A stretch of 64,000 bases of DNA, from NCBI GenBank assembly GCA_002315375.1, contig DCHR01000039.1:38583-102582 (forward strand). Direction: 5' to 3'. A model generated the notes under the pieces. The model searched no databases. It was not told where the DNA came from and saw only the letters and a list, made by a program, of their open reading frames with translations. Position 1 is the first letter of the stretch. Each line of letters begins with the position of its first letter. The stretch comes from Treponema sp. UBA1747 (GTDB taxonomy: Bacteria; Spirochaetota; Spirochaetia; Treponematales; Treponemataceae). Below are positions 53,408 to 62,626 of this stretch, one piece after another. Both the position numbers and the translations under genes were made by a program.

Positions 53408-55021
53408 TTATTTTGCTTCCGCAGGCAGAACTGAATCTGCTGCCATAAAATATTTTGTCATTTCATATCCGAACCAGCCGCCGGCACATACAGAAATCCC
53501 CGTACAAGCCCACGAAGCAATCCGCCATATTTGAGCTTCCGTAGAAAGTTTGTCTGATGAAACTGAACCGGCAAGTGCATTATACCTTGATTTATAATTA
53601 CCCTGAGTGAACATTGTACACATAAGAGAAACAAGCAGAACGCTGTATGAGGTATACATTTTCTTTCTGCAGTTATCGATATATTCACTTCTGTCAAAAA
53701 GCACTGGTTTTACTGTTACTGTATCCTGACTGTTTATCAGCTTTTCTGAAACAGAAAAAAAGCCTTGTCCCGTTTCATCACCAACAAAGATTCCAAGAAG
53801 TCTGGTATCATTAATGGAAACAACAGCTGTATCTTTTCCTTCTTCCAGGTAACCGGAAGGCTCTCCGTTTATCAATAAAGATCCTGGAACTTCAACAGGT
53901 ATCCTGATGTTCAGTTCCTGTTTCCGGTTTTCTTTCATTTCAACTTCGATTTTATAAGCTTCATTTCCTTCAAAGAAATAACCTGTTGAAACTGTGCGGA
54001 ATCCCGGTGCATCAAATCTTAATGAATGTACACCGGAATCCAGAACGTATTCATGGGAAATATCGTTGTAAACAACATCATCAATTACAAAGGAAATATT
54101 TTTTTCTGCAGCAGGCGGTGAAATTTTGAATGAAACAGTAACAGGAAGGGACGATGCAATTACCGGAGAAAGTGACCGTGCAATACTTCTGGAAATAAAA
54201 TCTATATCTTTTATATTTCCGACTTCTGTTACGGTTGCTATGCATTTTCCTGCAGGAAAAATATAAAGGTCACTTGTAACGAAAACAAAATCTCCGCTGA
54301 TTCTGATTTTTCCTTCAAGAAGAGCTTTTATTCCCGCATTCTGAACTTTCTTTACAAAGTCACGGTCAGTATATTTTTCAGGAGCAGAAAACTTTTCTTC
54401 TTCCGAAGCACTCAGCTTGAAAAAAGGATTGTCCCCGTTTCCATAAATTTTCACTGTTTCTTCTTTAGTTGAACTGTCATCGGTTGTAATAAGGCCTTTA
54501 AAAAGATTCAGGTATTTTTCTTTTTCAGAAAGCTGCTTTCTATCTTCGGCAAAAGGAGAAGCCTTTTCTGCTTTTTCTTCGGCTTCCTTCATTTGCTGAA
54601 TATTGTCATCTATCTTTTTTCTTAATTCGTCAATCTTTGCATCTTCTGCTTTTATTTTGGTTTTCAAAGACTGTTCTGAAAGATTCTGGAGTACAAGGCT
54701 GTCCCTTGTTTTCAAAGCGGCATCAAGCTGAAGAAAAAGTGAGATTCTCTGATTCTTCAATTCAAAAGCTGTTCTGGATAAAGATTCTTCAGCAGAAATA
54801 ACACGGGCCTTTCCCAAAACCAGACTGTCCAGAATCTGGGCCGGAATCATTTCTCCCAGTGCTTTTGAAACAGAGGAACTTTTGCCTTCTGCAGTAAAAA
54901 ACTCACAGGCAATAACCCAGTTGTTTTTATCTGCACAAAACAAAGTTTCCTGCATAAAAAGACAGAAAAAGAGGAAAATAAAAATATTTCTGAAACTGTT
55001 ACATTTCCTCGTCATCATCAT
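53408..55021 (-). CDS. Exported PEGA-like protein with coiled coil and C-terminal membrane helices
   Basis: About 537 residues. There are three consecutive ATGs (55021, 55018, 55015), all inside the end of prfB, and no clear ribosome-binding site, so translational coupling is likely. After a signal peptide (FIFLFFCLFMQETLFC) comes a domain of unknown type. A coiled coil (roughly residues 100-170, KIDELRKKIDDNIQQMKEAEEKAEKA) follows. A PEGA-like beta-sandwich has the phrase VEVPGSLLINGEPSGYLEEG. Two hydrophobic stretches lie near the C-terminus. Cell-envelope localisation is inferred. No enzyme motif is visible. Confidence 0.7.
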   Translation of the reverse strand: MMMTRKCNSFRNIFIFLFFCLFMQETLFCADKNNWVIACEFFTAEGKSSSVSKALGEMIPAQILDSLVLGKARVISAEESLSRTAFELKNQRISLFLQLDAALKTRDSLVLQNLSEQSLKTKIKAEDAKIDELRKKIDDNIQQMKEAEEKAEKASPFAEDRKQLSEKEKYLNLFKGLITTDDSSTKEETVKIYGNGDNPFFKLSASEEEKFSAPEKYTDRDFVKKVQNAGIKALLEGKIRISGDFVFVTSDLYIFPAGKCIATVTEVGNIKDIDFISRSIARSLSPVIASSLPVTVSFKISPPAAEKNISFVIDDVVYNDISHEYVLDSGVHSLRFDAPGFRTVSTGYFFEGNEAYKIEVEMKENRKQELNIRIPVEVPGSLLINGEPSGYLEEGKDTAVVSINDTRLLGIFVGDETGQGFFSVSEKLINSQDTVTVKPVLFDRSEYIDNCRKKMYTSYSVLLVSLMCTMFTQGNYKSRYNALAGSVSSDKLSTEAQIWRIASWACTGISVCAGGWFGYEMTKYFMAADSVLPAEAK

Positions 55022-56136
55022 CAAGACCGTCTGATGTTGTACCATTCCATTTGGCAACAAGATATGAATTCATGAACTCATCAAGATCACCGTCCATTAC
55101 AGCCTGAACATTTCCGACATTGAATTTTGTTCTGTGATCTTTGACCATTGTATATGGACAGAAAACATAGGAACGGATCTGACTTCCGAAAGAATTGTCC
55201 TTCTTTTCAGCAGCAAATTTCTCGTTCTCCTTTTCTTTTTCAGCCCGGTAATATTCATAGAGCTTTGACTTCAAAATGCTCATACAGGTTGCACGATTCA
55301 TAAGCTGAGAACGTTCACTCTGGCAGGCAACTACGATACCTGTTGGAATATGTGTAAAGCGGACTGCCGAATCAGTTTTGTTAACATGCTGACCGCCCTT
55401 TCCTCCGGCTCTGTATGTATCAACCCTGAGATCAGCAGGATTAATATCAACTTCGATGGAGTCATCAAGAACCGGGAAAACATAAACTGAAGCAAAGGAA
55501 GTATGACGTCTTGCATTTGCATCAAAAGGACTGATTCTGACCAGGCGATGAATACCCGATTCCCCTTTCAGATATCCGTAAACAAAGTCACCGGAAATCT
55601 GCATTGTGATGGATTTAAGGCCCCCTTCAGCTTCCAGTTCATCAACCACTTCAAGTTTATAATTGTGTCTTTCGGCCCAGCGGGTATACATGCGGGAAAG
55701 CATGAAAGCCCAATCACAGGCTTCTGTTCCACCGGCTCCGGCATGAATGGAAATAAAGGCATCGTTACCGTCAACTTCGCCGGAAAGAAGATTCAGAACA
55801 TTCAGGTTTTCAAATTCAGCCTTACAGGCTTCGTACATAGACTGAACTTCTGCTTCTTCTGAAGCTTCACCTGTTTCTTCAGCCAGTTCATACATTGCTT
55901 CCAGGTCATCCATCTGACTCATAAGGTCTTTCCATGGTTCAACCCGTTTGCGAAGTTTACGGATTTGAGACATAACCGCTTCGGCTTTCTGGTGATCATC
56001 CCAGAAGCCGGGAGTTTCTGTTAATTTGTTTTTTTCTTCGATATTTTTATAGATGGCGTCAGAGTCAAAGACGCCCCCAAACGTTTAAGATTTCGGATTT
56101 TAATTCTTCGATTGGAATTTTAAAGTCTTCAAGCAT
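54999..56136 (-). CDS. prfB: Peptide chain release factor 2, with +1 programmed frameshift
   Basis: RF2 recognises UGA and UAA stop codons. A short first frame starts at 56136 and encodes MLEDFKIPIEELKSEILNVWGRL. It ends at an in-frame TGA (56065-56067) in the context CTT TGA C, preceded by GGGGG as an internal Shine-Dalgarno-like element. A +1 shift continues as DSDAIYKNIEEKNKLTETPGFWDD and on to MSQIRKL. The GGQ motif is present in RAGGKGGQHVNKTDSAVR. The complete product is about 378 residues. No normal ribosome-binding site precedes the start. TATAAT lies six bases upstream. Its end overlaps the next gene. Confidence 0.93.
56064..56078 (-). promoter_or_regulatory. prfB: Programmed +1 ribosomal frameshift site of prfB
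   Basis: On the minus strand: GGGGG, CGT, CTT, TGA, C, with the same spacing as the classical E. coli prfB site. RF2 shortage slows termination at this TGA and favours slippage of the CTT-decoding tRNA, so RF2 autoregulates. Confidence 0.92.
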
Positions 56137-56142
56137 AACTAC

Positions 56143-56148
56143 ATTATA
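56143..56148 (-). promoter_or_regulatory. -10-like TATAAT six bases before prfB ATG
   Basis: A perfect TATAAT is followed by GTAGTT and then ATG. No ribosome-binding site and no good -35 match are present, giving leaderless geometry. Confidence 0.5.
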
Positions 56149-56193
56149 GTAGAAAGAAGCATATTAGACCATAGAGTTAATATTTTTAATGAC

Positions 56194-57414
56194 TTATCCG
56201 CAGATTTCTGAAAACAGTGTATTTACATCAATTCCGGAAATGATTTCACCTTTTTTATAAAGTCCAAGCATTCCTTCACGTCCCGAAGAAAGATGCTTTG
56301 AAGTGATTCCGTGTTTGATTGAAATATCGGCTTCCATAAGGGCAGAAAGATGATCAGCGATACGAACAAGTCTTCCATCAACCGGATTAAAATCGTTGGA
56401 ATTGTAGCGGTTATTCAGATCTTCCCAGGAAACTTTCACAACAACTCCGTTTTTACAGAGCACTCTGTCAGAAAATTCATCTGAGGTATAAAAAATAATT
56501 TCATCCTTGAAGAAATCTTCCATAAGGGGAACCAGTTCCTTGCTTACAATTTCATCTTCAATTTTTTTAACGATATTCGGAAGATCATCCGTTGCCTGTT
56601 TTACAGGCGAAATGATGTCACGAGTAACAGCTTCTGGTAAATCGTGAAAAAGCCCCGAAAAGAAATTATTTATTACTCTCCGTTCGCACATATCAACCCC
56701 GATTTCCCGTCCAAGAAGAAGAGTCATAATTGCAACGAAATAACTGTGACCCAGAACAGAAGTGGCAGGAACACGAGGAGTCTGATTCCATCTGGTCTGG
56801 AAACGGAGCTGTTCAATTTTAAGCAGAAAATCAAAAACCTTCTGATGTGTCATTAACATCTGAACCCCTTCCAGATCCAGAGATTTCTGCAGGTCAGCCT
56901 TCAATTCAGTTTCGATTTTTTCTACACGGACTCTTTCATTCACCATGGAAAGCATTTCCAGTTCACGGGTTGTAGAAAACTGATGTGCAGCCTGGTAGAT
57001 TTTCATCGAAAGTTCTTTATCTTTAGGAAGCGGAATGGAACCTGCCTTCTGGCCGATATAAATGGTGAAAGCGGAAAAGAGATCTTCATCATTTATGAGT
57101 GAACGGTACTGGTTCAAAACCCATTCATTAAGGCGCATATATTCTGCAGGATATTCCCGCATAAGCATTTTCTGAACAGGAGCTTTTATATCACAGAGAG
57201 CGATTTTTTTAAGAAGATCAAAAAGAGATGCGTAAATGATCCATTTCCAGTCTACATAATTGCCCTTATGTTCCTCATATTTACCGATTATATAGGCCAG
57301 AACCATTTTTTCCCCGGCTTTATCCATTTCTACAAGCTCAAATGGACGGACCAGATCGTTCCAGCGCTGAATTGAAAATCCTTCGAATATTTTAAGTGCA
57401 AGTGTTTTGTTCAT
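56194..57414 (-). CDS. HD-domain phosphohydrolase-like protein
   Basis: A 406-residue protein. The helical N-terminal half has no recognised motif. The second half is an HD domain: SVLGHSYFVAIMTLLL (first His), FFSGLFHDLPEAVTRDIISPVK (the HD pair plus the EAVTRD motif seen in YfbR-type nucleotidases) and a later Asp in RIADHLSALMEAD. A nucleotide or phosphoester substrate is likely but not defined. It lies 63 bases after the 267-residue hypothetical gene and before prfB. Confidence 0.8.
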   Translation of the reverse strand: MNKTLALKIFEGFSIQRWNDLVRPFELVEMDKAGEKMVLAYIIGKYEEHKGNYVDWKWIIYASLFDLLKKIALCDIKAPVQKMLMREYPAEYMRLNEWVLNQYRSLINDEDLFSAFTIYIGQKAGSIPLPKDKELSMKIYQAAHQFSTTRELEMLSMVNERVRVEKIETELKADLQKSLDLEGVQMLMTHQKVFDFLLKIEQLRFQTRWNQTPRVPATSVLGHSYFVAIMTLLLGREIGVDMCERRVINNFFSGLFHDLPEAVTRDIISPVKQATDDLPNIVKKIEDEIVSKELVPLMEDFFKDEIIFYTSDEFSDRVLCKNGVVVKVSWEDLNNRYNSNDFNPVDGRLVRIADHLSALMEADISIKHGITSKHLSSGREGMLGLYKKGEIISGIDVNTLFSEICG

Positions 57415-57477
57415 AGTATTTCCCGATAATGCGGTATAACCGGTTTTAATTTGAGGAACCGGATATAAAAGTTGATG

Positions 57478-58281
57478 TTAATTTGAGCTTCCGGACTTCT
57501 GGTCGGCATCCATTTTGTCACGCCAGACCATAGCCTTTTTCTTGATTTCTTCTGCATCCTGAGACTTTCCAAGAACGATATAAAGTCTGTGGAGGGCAAG
57601 AAGATATTTGATTCCGTTTCGCATATCATCGATACGGCGGGAAGAAAGTTCGTATTTATCACGGTAGCTTGAAGCACTCTGTTCCAGAAGCTTCATTACC
57701 AGACGTATGTACATTACTGTAGTTTCATAATCCTGAGCCCTTGGGTCAAAATAATCCTTCAAAGCCGCTTTCGTATCAATAAGATTTTTGGTTACTGTAG
57801 CAAAACGTCCGTCCAGTTCTACAAAAGACCATTTCCATTTACTGTTGTCACCAAAAGCTTCCTTCAGCATTGTAATTGCCAGTCCCAGTTTTCTTACCAG
57901 GGAATAGCGCTGAACCAAAGGTGTATTCTTTATATTTTCATGATATGGAGTTAAATCACTGTAAGGAACATCGATATTACCGCTGACAATTTCTTCCAGA
58001 TAAATAACTGCTTTATAAAGCATTTTTCTGGCATCATTCAAAGCATCATTGTTTTTTACTTCCATCAGTTTGAGGGAAAGACTGTTCTGAGCCATATAAA
58101 GAGTTGAAACGTAAATTACGTCTTCACAGAGGGAAAGTTTCTTGTATTCTGTTCCCAGATCTCCCGGGTGAATTGTATTAAGAATTGTTTTTTCTTTTTC
58201 GAGAGTTGCTGTTATTTTCTCTTCATAAGGGCGGATTGCATCTTTAAACTGAAGCCTGGTCTGCTCTGAAATCTTGGCCAT
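57478..58281 (-). CDS. Hypothetical helical protein (267 aa)
   Basis: A soluble, highly helical protein with no signal peptide, membrane segment or recognised motif. Starts MAKISEQTRLQFKDAIRPYEEK. A GGAGG ribosome-binding site is in place. It overlaps the recN stop by one base and precedes the HD-domain gene, in the order recN, this gene, HD, prfB. I cannot assign a function. Confidence 0.75.
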   Translation of the reverse strand: MAKISEQTRLQFKDAIRPYEEKITATLEKEKTILNTIHPGDLGTEYKKLSLCEDVIYVSTLYMAQNSLSLKLMEVKNNDALNDARKMLYKAVIYLEEIVSGNIDVPYSDLTPYHENIKNTPLVQRYSLVRKLGLAITMLKEAFGDNSKWKWSFVELDGRFATVTKNLIDTKAALKDYFDPRAQDYETTVMYIRLVMKLLEQSASSYRDKYELSSRRIDDMRNGIKYLLALHRLYIVLGKSQDAEEIKKKAMVWRDKMDADQKSGSSN

Positions 58282-60038
58282 TAATTTCCTCCGGAATATT
58301 TCAGCAAAAGAGAACGTGCGTGTTCAATACTCTGTTCTGTGTCTGCGTCTCCCGAAAGCATACGAGCAATTTCCCGGACTCTTTCCTCGCCGGAAATAGG
58401 ATGAACATGTGATGATGTAATGCCGTCGGACACACCTTTCTCTATCTTTATTTGATTATCGGCATAAACTGCGATACTCGCTAGATGTGTTATACAAAAA
58501 ATCTGACGATTTTTTGAAAGATTTTTTATATGTTTTCCTACGCTTACGGCTACTTCACCACCAATTCCTGTATCAATTTCATCAAAAATAAGGGTTTCTG
58601 TACTGTCACTTTCAGCAAAAATGGTCTTCAAAGCAAGCATTACGCGGGATAATTCACCGCCCGAAGCAATTTTTGCCAGAGGCTGTACAGGACTTCCAGG
58701 GTTTGCAGAAATAAGGAATTCGATATTATCAATTCCGTATGGTCCGCATTTCTGTGTAACTTCACTGCCCTCTTTTTCTGACACATTTACACAGAATCTG
58801 GTATTTTTCATACCCAGTTCCGAAAGAATTGATTCAACGTCTCTGGAAAGAGTTTCAGCAGCAGCTTTCCTTTTCTTTGACAGAACTGCAGCTTTCTGAA
58901 GAACATTTTTTTCCAGGGCTGATATTTCAGCCTTCATTTTTTCTTTACGGTTATCTGAATCAGAATTCAGGCTGATATATTCAGAAGCTTTTTCCGCATA
59001 ATCCAGAACTTCAGAAAGAGGTCCATTTATTGATGAGGCATATTTTTTCTTCAGGTTATAAATAAGGCTTAATCTGTCCTGAACCTGCATAAGCCGTTCC
59101 GGATCAAATACCAGACTCTGAGCATAAGAAGAAAACTCATCTGCAATATCTGAAAGTTCATAAAATCCGGCTTCAACTCTTTCATCCAGGCATTTCAGGC
59201 TTTTATCCAGATCTGTTAAAGCTGCACTTTCCCTTCTGATTTTTTTCAGCACGGAAACTACAGAGCCTTCGCTTTCAGAAAGCATCTGATTCAGTTCTGT
59301 TACTCCTGAATAGAGTTTTTCAAAGGAAGAAAGGCGGCTCTGTTCTTCTTCAAGAAGTTCATCTTCCCTTTCCTTTAATTTTGCATTTTCAATTTCGTTT
59401 ACCGCAAAATTGTACATATCAAGATTCCGGGCCCTTTCCCCGTCATCTGAAAGCAATTCAGCCAGAACTTTTCTTTTTGAAACAAGATCTGCATACATTG
59501 CTGTAAATTCTGCCACTTCCGCCTTGATTCCGGCTTTAGCATCAAGAAATTTCCGGTGTTCGGCAACCTTCATCAGGGACTGATGTTCATGCTGACCGTG
59601 AATATCTACAAGGAATGATGAAAACTGACTCAAATCGGCACGGGTTACAGGAGTTGAACCTATAAAAGCCCCGGATTTACCGTTATCTCTTATAAACCGC
59701 CTGAGAATTACCCGGTTATTTTCTGTTTCAATTCCGTGCAGGTAAAGCCATTCTGCTGCACTTTCCGCTTCGATTTCCCCGGAATCGTTATTTTCTGCCT
59801 CTCCAGGAACAAAAGAAGCCAGTTCCGGAAGGTAAAAAGTACCTGTTACACTTGCTTCATGACAACCTGCCCGAATCTGGCCGGTTTCGGCTTTTCCTCC
59901 AAGAAGAAAACTGAGGGCACCGATCAAAATAGACTTACCAGCTCCGGTTTCTCCCGAAAGAACTGTAAACCCCTTGTTGAATTCAAGGTAATTCTGGTCA
60001 ATAAGTGCAAAATCTTTTACCGATAAATCCTCAAGCAT
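58281..60038 (-). CDS. recN: DNA repair protein RecN
   Basis: A 585-residue SMC-like ATPase in recombinational repair of double-strand breaks. LEDLSVKDFALIDQNYLEF is followed by Walker A SGETGAGKSIL. The centre is coiled coil, with the C-terminal KIASGGELSRVMLALK signature and TLIFDEIDTGIGGEVAVSVG. The start at 60038 was chosen because AGGAGG lies five bases upstream and the ATG overlaps the nadK stop by eight bases. An upstream frame to 60134 lies inside nadK. Confidence 0.94.
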   Translation of the reverse strand: MLEDLSVKDFALIDQNYLEFNKGFTVLSGETGAGKSILIGALSFLLGGKAETGQIRAGCHEASVTGTFYLPELASFVPGEAENNDSGEIEAESAAEWLYLHGIETENNRVILRRFIRDNGKSGAFIGSTPVTRADLSQFSSFLVDIHGQHEHQSLMKVAEHRKFLDAKAGIKAEVAEFTAMYADLVSKRKVLAELLSDDGERARNLDMYNFAVNEIENAKLKEREDELLEEEQSRLSSFEKLYSGVTELNQMLSESEGSVVSVLKKIRRESAALTDLDKSLKCLDERVEAGFYELSDIADEFSSYAQSLVFDPERLMQVQDRLSLIYNLKKKYASSINGPLSEVLDYAEKASEYISLNSDSDNRKEKMKAEISALEKNVLQKAAVLSKKRKAAAETLSRDVESILSELGMKNTRFCVNVSEKEGSEVTQKCGPYGIDNIEFLISANPGSPVQPLAKIASGGELSRVMLALKTIFAESDSTETLIFDEIDTGIGGEVAVSVGKHIKNLSKNRQIFCITHLASIAVYADNQIKIEKGVSDGITSSHVHPISGEERVREIARMLSGDADTEQSIEHARSLLLKYSGGN

Positions 60039-60873
60039 TTGGACCTCCTGACCAGTTTCTCTTTGAAAGAAGTGCTTTATAGAAGTTTTCTGTTGTACAG
60101 TAAACCAGGCTGACTTTATTTTCGCTTCGGACAACCTTTACTGCATCACCAGCCATAAGCTTATAAACACTCTGGCCGTCTGCAGAAAGAACTATTTCTT
60201 TTGTACGGCTTTCCTGAATCAAAACACTGATTTCTCCTTCCGGATTCAAAACTATTGGTCTGGCAGAAAGAGAAAAAGCATTGATTGGAGTAAAAATAAA
60301 GGCATCCAGGTCTGGATCGATAATCGGTCCACCGGCAGAACAGGAATAACCGGTAGAACCTGTCGGAGTACTGAAAATTACACCGTCGCTTTTAAGCTGG
60401 GTCAATCTCTGTTTGTTGTAATACACTTCCATAGAAATGGTGCTGACAGATTCCTTTGCAGAGACAACAATATCATTCAATCCGATACAATCTGCAACTG
60501 ATTTACCGTCTCTGATTACTTCTGCCTTTACAAGACTTCTTTCTGCCACAGGAGCTTTACCGGATAAATATGCATCAAGACATTTTTTCCATTTTGCAGG
60601 CTGAACACCGGCAATAAAACCGAATTCACCGAGATTTACCGGAAATACTGGAATCCCGTATTTTGAACAGCATCGGGCAGCAAAAAGAACTGTTCCGTCT
60701 CCACCAAGTGTTATAACGAATTCACAGCCCTTTACAGGATTCTTTTTTGAAAATCCGTCAAAATGAAAAAGACATGGCTCATACCCCCTTTCTTCAAGGT
60801 AAGCCGAAACATCTTTTGCCAGGCTGGTGGATTTTTCTTTTTTCGTGTTTACTACAACAAGAACTTTTTTCAT
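60031..60873 (-). CDS. nadK: NAD kinase
   Basis: A 280-residue enzyme making NADP from NAD and ATP. LGGDGTVLFAARC is the diacylglycerol-kinase-like catalytic motif, followed by NLGEFGFIAGV, GLNDIVVSAKE and STPTGSTGYSCSAGGPI. Length is typical. No Shine-Dalgarno sequence is obvious. Upstream are three TATA-like hexamers and a repeated AGTATAGAC. The gene precedes recN, a common arrangement in spirochaetes and Bacillota. Confidence 0.93.
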   Translation of the reverse strand: MKKVLVVVNTKKEKSTSLAKDVSAYLEERGYEPCLFHFDGFSKKNPVKGCEFVITLGGDGTVLFAARCCSKYGIPVFPVNLGEFGFIAGVQPAKWKKCLDAYLSGKAPVAERSLVKAEVIRDGKSVADCIGLNDIVVSAKESVSTISMEVYYNKQRLTQLKSDGVIFSTPTGSTGYSCSAGGPIIDPDLDAFIFTPINAFSLSARPIVLNPEGEISVLIQESRTKEIVLSADGQSVYKLMAGDAVKVVRSENKVSLVYCTTENFYKALLSKRNWSGGPNA

Positions 60874-60961
60874 TTGATTTAAAAAGTATACGTTTATTCC
60901 CCCTTCGTCTATACTTCGCAGTCTATACTCCGGGAGAATGGTTTAATTCAGATTCAAAAGA

Positions 60962-62074
60962 TTATGGTAAAGTTCCCAGAACTTTTGAAATTTTTGCACT
61001 TTCAGAATGTGTAAGACGAGGATACAAAGGGAAATGAGCAGTTCTGAGAAGAAGTGATTTTGCCTTTATACACTTATCTGCCTGTTCTTTATACTTTCCG
61101 GCGGTTTCCTCATCCAGGTCTTCATTATTTGAAAGCTTTACCAGATGATCAATAACGGAACCTTCAAAGGCCTGCCTGATTTCGATGTCTTTCTTTGCAG
61201 CGTACTGCTTTACATCCTTAAAAGGAGAAGAAAGAACCAGAGGGAAACAGCTCTTTGTTGAGCCTTCATCAATATCACGGACCAGCATTTTATGTCTTCC
61301 GATCATGCAGGAATGATGATAAAGATTATAGATTTCCTTTCTGGAAGCTTCATTTCTGTTGAATTCCTTCAGTTGAACCCATGCAAGTGCAGCATTGATA
61401 TCAGGCAGCAAATCAGTTAATGGAGCTTCTTCACAGAATTTCTTGAGAACAATCCAGTCACGGCGTCCAGGTGCCATAAGAACAGCTCCACCGCCGGCAG
61501 TAATAACATCCCGCTCTTCAAGACCAAGAATTGTAAATACCCCCATAAGTCCTGCTTTCTTTCCCGGAAGTTCAGCACCATCTTCTGAAACCTGAGCAAA
61601 AGAACTGCCGGCACTCATAGAAATATCTTCGATTACAGGAACCCCGATTTTCAAAATCGCATCCATTTCTGCCGGTTCAGGAAGAATACCTTCTGATTCA
61701 TGGTAAAGAATAATCTTTACTCCATTGGTAACAGCTTTCTGAAGTTCTTCCGAAGAAACAAGGCCTGTTTCTTCCTTTACATCCAGAACAACAGGAATCA
61801 TATCCATTGCTTCAAGAGCCTGATACTGCCATGCAGGAGCCAGTGCTGATACTGCAATTTTGGATTGAGGCGCAACTTCAAGAACCTTAAGGGCATATTT
61901 AAGGGCAATTGAAGGACTTCTGAATGCGACGGAACCGTCACATTTAAAAAATTCTTTTACCTGGGATGTTAAACGTGAGTTTAATTCACCAGGACCAATT
62001 TTCTCGTCAACCATGCATGTAAGCACAGCGTCCATTTCTTTTCTGCGGATTGTTGTACTGTAAGTCTGAATCAT
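60962..62074 (-). CDS. DegT/DnrJ/EryC1-like protein, apparently without the PLP lysine
   Basis: A 370-residue protein with the fold-type I pattern of sugar aminotransferases of the DegT family: an early CDGSVAFRSPSIALKYALKVL, then VPVIEDISMSAGSSF and TAGGGAVLM. In active family members a lysine lies a few residues before the Gly-rich GEGG motif. Here the corresponding stretch is LEERDVITAGGG, with Arg at the aligned position and no lysine. It may be a non-catalytic or altered paralogue. There is no ribosome-binding site. TAGAAT lies eight bases before ATG. Confidence 0.75.
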   Translation of the reverse strand: MIQTYSTTIRRKEMDAVLTCMVDEKIGPGELNSRLTSQVKEFFKCDGSVAFRSPSIALKYALKVLEVAPQSKIAVSALAPAWQYQALEAMDMIPVVLDVKEETGLVSSEELQKAVTNGVKIILYHESEGILPEPAEMDAILKIGVPVIEDISMSAGSSFAQVSEDGAELPGKKAGLMGVFTILGLEERDVITAGGGAVLMAPGRRDWIVLKKFCEEAPLTDLLPDINAALAWVQLKEFNRNEASRKEIYNLYHHSCMIGRHKMLVRDIDEGSTKSCFPLVLSSPFKDVKQYAAKKDIEIRQAFEGSVIDHLVKLSNNEDLDEETAGKYKEQADKCIKAKSLLLRTAHFPLYPRLTHSESAKISKVLGTLP

Positions 62075-62082
62075 TTGTAACT

Positions 62083-62088
62083 ATTCTA
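62083..62088 (-). promoter_or_regulatory. -10-like hexamer eight bases before the DegT-like gene
   Basis: TAGAAT, then eight bases, then ATG. There is no Shine-Dalgarno sequence. It would give a leader of at most two bases. Confidence 0.3.
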
Positions 62089-62559
62089 CTGGAAATCTAC
62101 GATTTTCTGAAGTTCTTTTGCATTAAACAGTTTACGGCTGTTCAGCATAATAAGATATCCGGAATCCTGGCGAACAACACCTTCGATGTATTCTGTTCCA
62201 ATTCCGCTTACCATCTGAGGTGGTTCACGAACTTCTTCGCCTTTCACAGTTACTACACGGGCAATTTTGTCGATGATAATTCCGATTTTGTTGTTTTCAA
62301 TATTCAGAATAATGAAACCGGCGTCCTGAAGGTCATCTTCTGATACAACAGATTTCTGGATTCTGAAACGTTTATGAAGGTCAATAATTGGAATAATTTC
62401 TCCACGAAGATTGATAATTCCTTCTACATAAAAAGGAGCATTAGGAATCAGACGAACTTCCTGGAGCTTTACAATTTCCTTAACATCCATGATGTCAACG
62501 CCATATAATTCTTCTCCAAGTTTGAATGTAACAAGCTGAAACTGAACTTCTTCTGCCAT
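62086..62559 (-). CDS. cheW: Chemotaxis coupling protein CheW
   Basis: A 157-residue CheW that links chemoreceptors to CheA. Conserved phrases include VTFKLGEELYGVDIMDVKEIVK, IPNAPFYVEGIINLRGEIIPIIDLHKRF and GIIIDKIARVVTV. It has its own TTGCAT-17-TAAAAT promoter and an AGG ribosome-binding region. Motility of the organism is implied. No other chemotaxis gene is in the window. Confidence 0.92.
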   Translation of the reverse strand: MAEEVQFQLVTFKLGEELYGVDIMDVKEIVKLQEVRLIPNAPFYVEGIINLRGEIIPIIDLHKRFRIQKSVVSEDDLQDAGFIILNIENNKIGIIIDKIARVVTVKGEEVREPPQMVSGIGTEYIEGVVRQDSGYLIMLNSRKLFNAKELQKIVDFQ

Positions 62560-62588
62560 ATCAATACCTCGCTAGTAATATTGTAATA

Positions 62589-62617
62589 ATTTTACTCCGA
62601 ATCTCCAAAATATGCAA
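62589..62617 (-). promoter_or_regulatory. Promoter of cheW
   Basis: On the minus strand, TTGCAT (62612-62617), a 17-base spacer and TAAAAT (62589-62594). Confidence 0.65.
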
Positions 62618-62626
62618 TGTAAACTA

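Noticed and set aside
56083..56090. AAACGTTT-like match inside the start of prfB
   Set aside because: Lies within coding sequence (codons for leucine, asparagine and valine) and has no extended symmetry like the three upstream-region sites.
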